Source: DATKSS01 sp049582065 (lineage in GTDB: Bacteria; Chloroflexota; Dormibacteria; Dormibacterales; Dormibacteraceae). From it: a stretch of 7,371 nt of DNA. Location of the stretch: contig JBAUTF010000373.1 of NCBI GenBank assembly GCA_049582065.1, forward strand, positions 1 to 7,371, in the 5' to 3' direction. The translations under genes and the position numbers were made by a program. Within the stretch, counting starts at the first letter, position 1; each line of letters starts with the position of its first letter. Of this stretch, positions 4,651 to 7,371 are shown in pieces. The notes beneath the pieces were generated by a model. That model was given only the letters and a program-made list of their open reading frames with translations, did not search any database and was not told the origin of the DNA.

Positions 4651-4869
4651 TCAGCCGCCGGTCTGGTGCTGGTCGTGCTCCGATGGCGAATGAGATGGCG
4701 GCGGCCCGCCACCGACGTACTTGTCGTTGACCTGCACGGTCTCCTCGCCGGGGGCCTGGTCGCTGGTCACGGCTCGCTTGCTGGTGGCAAGCGCCCTGGG
4801 CTGATGCCGGCGCCGGCTGCCCTTGATGCGCCCCGTCACCGGTGGTTGCTGTGCTCCTGCATTTCTCAT
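4651..4869 (-). CDS. Possible small hydrophilic protein, unrecognised
   Basis: This 72-codon frame begins at ATG 4867-4869, 57 bp after the kinase stop and on the same strand. GAGGAG abuts the ATG directly, which is closer than a normal Shine-Dalgarno. The product is basic in its first half and ends in a Gly/Pro/Ser/His-rich tail (KYVGGGPPPSHSPSEHDQHQ), with no membrane segment or known motif. It might be a real short gene cotranscribed with the kinase or a chance frame in GC-rich DNA. The opposite-strand frame at 4594-4986 runs into the kinase gene and is less likely. The remainder of the gap (4540-4650 and 4870-4926) shows no gene; 4540-4650 should contain the tRNA promoter, though I could not place it. 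Confidence 0.3.
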   Translation of the reverse strand: MRNAGAQQPPVTGRIKGSRRRHQPRALATSKRAVTSDQAPGEETVQVNDKYVGGGPPPSHSPSEHDQHQTGG

Positions 4870-4926
4870 CTCCTCAATGACGCGCGGGCTTTGATGAATT
4901 GCACTCGTGGGGTCGACGAGAGCCGA

Positions 4927-7371
4927 TCAAGTCGAGAGTTCGGCCTGGTGCGTAACGGCTTCAACGGCCGCCGCCAGCCCATCTGAATGCCCGTTCGACG
5001 CCGGGTCCGGCGCACTTTTGGCTCGGCTCGACTCGACCCAGGTGGCGATGATCTCTCCGAGCTGCGCCATCTTCACCGGCTTGCTGACATACGCGTCCAT
5101 GCCGGCCGCGATGCACCTCTCGAGGTCTCCCTTCATGGCGCTTGCCGTCATGGCGATGATCGGGGTATGCCGGGCGGAGCCCTCTCGAAGCCTGATCGCT
5201 GCAGTCGCTTCAAAGCCGTCCATCTCGGGCAATACGCAGTCCATCAGGATCGCGGCGTACTCGTGCTCCGCCGATGCGGATACCGCCTCGATGCCGTTGC
5301 TCGCGAGGTCAGCCCGGTACCCGAGCTTTCGCAGCATGGTGGTCGAAACTCTCTGATTCACGGGATTGTCGTCTACCACCAGCAGCAGCGGTCCGGAACC
5401 TGTGACCGCGACAGGCACCGGATGCGCTGCGGCCTGCGGAAGCGGGGCGGTAGGCGCGCGCCCGCTCGCGATCGTCAGGCATTCGCGCAGGGCGGCGATC
5501 TTCACGGGTTTGGTCAGGAACGCGTCGACCACCTCATCCTGCGCCCCGACGCGCCGAGTCACGGGGGACATGAGGACGGTGATGAGGCCGGCAAGAGCCG
5601 GCTTGCGGCGGATCATTCGAGCGATTGCGAATCCATCGAGATCCGGCATCCTGGAATCCAGCAGGACGACGTTGTAGGGCTTGCCGGCGGCCGCCGCTTC
5701 GGTCAGAAGCGCGAGGGCGTCCATCCCGAGTCCGCCGCCTTGGACTTCGACGTGCCACCGCCGCATCGCCTCCTCGAGGACCTGGCGATTCGTGGTGCTG
5801 CCGTCGACGAGGAGGACGCGCAAGCCCTTCAAGTCGCCGACCGGTGCGGTGGGCTCGGGGTAACCTATACCGCTTTCCCCGAACACGCAGGTGAAGTAGA
5901 ACTCGCTGCCTTTACCGGGCTCGCTCCGAACGCCGATCTCGCCGCCCATCAGCCGGACCAGCTGGCGGGAGATGGCCAGGCCAAGCCCGCTGCCCCCGAC
6001 CTTGCGCGCGGTCGAAGCGTCTGCCTGGGCAAATTTCTCGAACAGTCGCTTCTGCGTCGCCTCGTCGATCCCGGCGCCGGTGTCCGACACCTCGAACTCG
6101 ATGCGCCTGCCGAGCGCGGCGCCGGCCGCAGGTTGGACGCTGACGACAATCTCGCCTCGATCGGTGAACTTGACGGCGTTGCTGACCAGGTTGAGGATCA
6201 CCTGGCGAAGCCGCATGGGATCGCCGCGCACCCATTCGGGGACTCCCGGGTTGATCGCCACGACAAGCTCAATCCCCTTGTCCTGCGCGTGCCGGGCCAT
6301 CAGCTCCGCGACCTCTTCGACCACCAACCGGAGCTTGAAATCGATCGCCTCGATCTCCAGCTTCCCGGCTTCGACCTTGGAGATGTCGAGGATGTCGTTG
6401 ATGATCGTCATGAGCGCGACACCCGACCGGCTGATCGCCTCGGCATAGCCCGCCTGCTCCTGGTCCAGCGCCGTGGCTCGGAGCAGCTCCACCATCCCGA
6501 GCAAGCCGGACATCGGAGTCCTGATCTCATGGCTCATGCTCGCCAGAAACTCCGACTTGAGGCGCGTTGCTTCGAGCGCCTCACTCCGGGCCACCTTCAG
6601 CTCCTCCTCCGCCGCTCGCCGAGCGGTCAGGTCGCTGACCATCGCAAGTGAGCCCGCCGGCTTGCCGGCGGCGTCGAGCATTGGCGTGGCTCCCACCAGG
6701 GCCCACAAGATTGAACCGTCCTTGCGTACGAACGCGGTCTCGTATGTTTCTGATCGGCCCCAGAGCCGGTCCTGCATGCGCGCGTTCTGGAGCTCACGAA
6801 TGTCGGCAGGTGCCAGGTCCAGGGCGCGCCTTCCGATGAGCTCGGAGGCCTGGTAGCCGAGCATCTCCAGCATCCGGTCGTTCATGAACTGGTTGCGCCC
6901 AAGGTCATCGGTCGTCCACACACCCTCGTTGGCGGTCTGGACGATCATCTTGAAGACCTCGGCTTCCCGCCGCCCGACGCCGGCCAGCTCGGCGCGCCGG
7001 ACGAACATAGAGGCGATCAACACCCCCGCGATCCCCACACCCATGGCTCCGAACGTGCCCAGGCTCAAGGCAAAGTTGGCCCCGAACGCTCCCGCCTGGC
7101 CCGCCTCGAAGACGGTGAACCCCAGCAGAAACGGTATCGAGATGGAGATCAGCCCGAAACGGCGCACGAACCTGGCCCCGCCGTCGGGCCCGGCCACAGC
7201 CTTGAAGATCACGTGCTGGGGCCGAGACGCGATCACTGCGATGGATAGAAGGATCAGGGTGATGCCCGTGCTGACCGCCATCTGGCTGGCACCCGCGATG
7301 CCGGCCAGCTGGCCGACCCTGAACAGGTCGCCGATGAGAGCCAGAAGGGCGACGGTCGCCACTGTCCAGGC
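4927..7371 (-). CDS. Hybrid sensor histidine kinase with PAS and two receiver domains, 5' end outside window
   Basis: The frame stays open to the right edge (Ala-Trp-Thr-Val precede the GTG at 7362), so the true start is probably beyond it. Counting from that GTG, residues 1-122 form at least four membrane helices of the type found ahead of PAS-kinase hybrids. Then come PAS (about 135-247), a short coiled linker, HisKA with SMSHEIRTPMSG (H278), and HATPase_c with N395 in NLVSNAVKF, DTGAGI (D427) and GGSGLGLAIS. REC1 (about 514-632) has D569, S599 and K618 but VDGS instead of the usual acidic pair; REC2 (about 658-776) has DD 664-665, D708, T739 and K761. A 35-residue polar tail ends at TGA 4927-4929. 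It should autophosphorylate at H278 and pass phosphate to D708 and perhaps D569, then to a separate Hpt protein, as no Hpt domain is present. Signal and target are unknown. Confidence 0.95.
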   Translation of the reverse strand, partial: AWTVATVALLALIGDLFRVGQLAGIAGASQMAVSTGITLILLSIAVIASRPQHVIFKAVAGPDGGARFVRRFGLISISIPFLLGFTVFEAGQAGAFGANFALSLGTFGAMGVGIAGVLIASMFVRRAELAGVGRREAEVFKMIVQTANEGVWTTDDLGRNQFMNDRMLEMLGYQASELIGRRALDLAPADIRELQNARMQDRLWGRSETYETAFVRKDGSILWALVGATPMLDAAGKPAGSLAMVSDLTARRAAEEELKVARSEALEATRLKSEFLASMSHEIRTPMSGLLGMVELLRATALDQEQAGYAEAISRSGVALMTIINDILDISKVEAGKLEIEAIDFKLRLVVEEVAELMARHAQDKGIELVVAINPGVPEWVRGDPMRLRQVILNLVSNAVKFTDRGEIVVSVQPAAGAALGRRIEFEVSDTGAGIDEATQKRLFEKFAQADASTARKVGGSGLGLAISRQLVRLMGGEIGVRSEPGKGSEFYFTCVFGESGIGYPEPTAPVGDLKGLRVLLVDGSTTNRQVLEEAMRRWHVEVQGGGLGMDALALLTEAAAAGKPYNVVLLDSRMPDLDGFAIARMIRRKPALAGLITVLMSPVTRRVGAQDEVVDAFLTKPVKIAALRECLTIASGRAPTAPLPQAAAHPVPVAVTGSGPLLLVVDDNPVNQRVSTTMLRKLGYRADLASNGIEAVSASAEHEYAAILMDCVLPEMDGFEATAAIRLREGSARHTPIIAMTASAMKGDLERCIAAGMDAYVSKPVKMAQLGEIIATWVESSRAKSAPDPASNGHSDGLAAAVEAVTHQAELST

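Noticed and set aside
4904..4920. CTCGT/ACGAG hairpin just after the kinase stop, as a terminator
   Set aside because: Only five base pairs with no U-tract on the minus strand; too weak to call.
4987..6651. Long plus-strand frame of 554 codons
   Set aside because: It lies antisense to the histidine kinase and is Asp/Arg/His-rich low-complexity text typical of a GC-rich shadow frame. The minus strand has clear domains throughout.
1..7371. CRISPR array or intact insertion sequence
   Set aside because: No regularly spaced repeats with spacers and no transposase frame or terminal inverted repeats were seen on either strand.

Overview
This is a high-GC bacterial window with GTG starts and a tRNA gene that encodes its own CCA end. 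It fits a soil-type lineage such as Actinomycetota, Chloroflexota or Dormibacterota, but nothing here fixes the phylum.

Layout. The left edge (1-352, minus) holds the N-terminal part of an Imm-5-like 'putative immunity protein' gene that runs off the window. At 409-551 lies a degenerate copy of the 3' half of a tRNA-Pro gene plus its flank. Next come the C-terminal remnant of an amidohydrolase gene (634-849, minus) and an intact manganese operon on the plus strand: mntR (930-1622), a DtxR-family regulator with MntR-type ligands, overlapping mntH (1612-2958), an NRAMP importer. Facing mntH is a small CDF-type cation transporter (3074-3716, minus) broken by one extra base. The stretch 3717-4067 holds only short repeats and a weak possible gene relic. 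At 4068-4307 (minus) is a fragment that looks like the N-terminal domain of a tyrosine integrase. The intact tRNA-Pro(UGG) gene follows at 4463-4539 (minus). The right third (4927-7371, minus) is a hybrid histidine kinase with two receiver domains whose 5' end is outside the window.

Main interpretation. The 47 bp from the anticodon arm to the CCA end of tRNA-Pro occur twice without mismatch, at 505-551 and 4463-4509. This is how the attachment cores of tRNA-targeting tyrosine integrases usually look. Between the copies lie a decayed integrase-like fragment beside the intact tRNA and the metal genes. A perfect 16-bp direct repeat (609-624 and 4341-4356) would sit on both sides of the core in an excised circle, as arm-type integrase sites do. 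I therefore read 505-4509 as a decayed integrative element of about 4 kb whose working cargo is a manganese uptake module. The flank beyond the core is also about three quarters identical between the two ends, which suggests successive related insertions or a segmental duplication.

How the genes work together. MntR should sense Mn(II) and repress its own operon with MntH. A DtxR-type operator-like palindrome (868-881) overlaps the probable promoter. Just downstream, a 15-bp hairpin (889-926) contains the Shine-Dalgarno sequence of mntR, so control of the leader RNA is also possible. The CDF protein, if read through or if the frameshift is a sequence error, could provide the opposing export activity.
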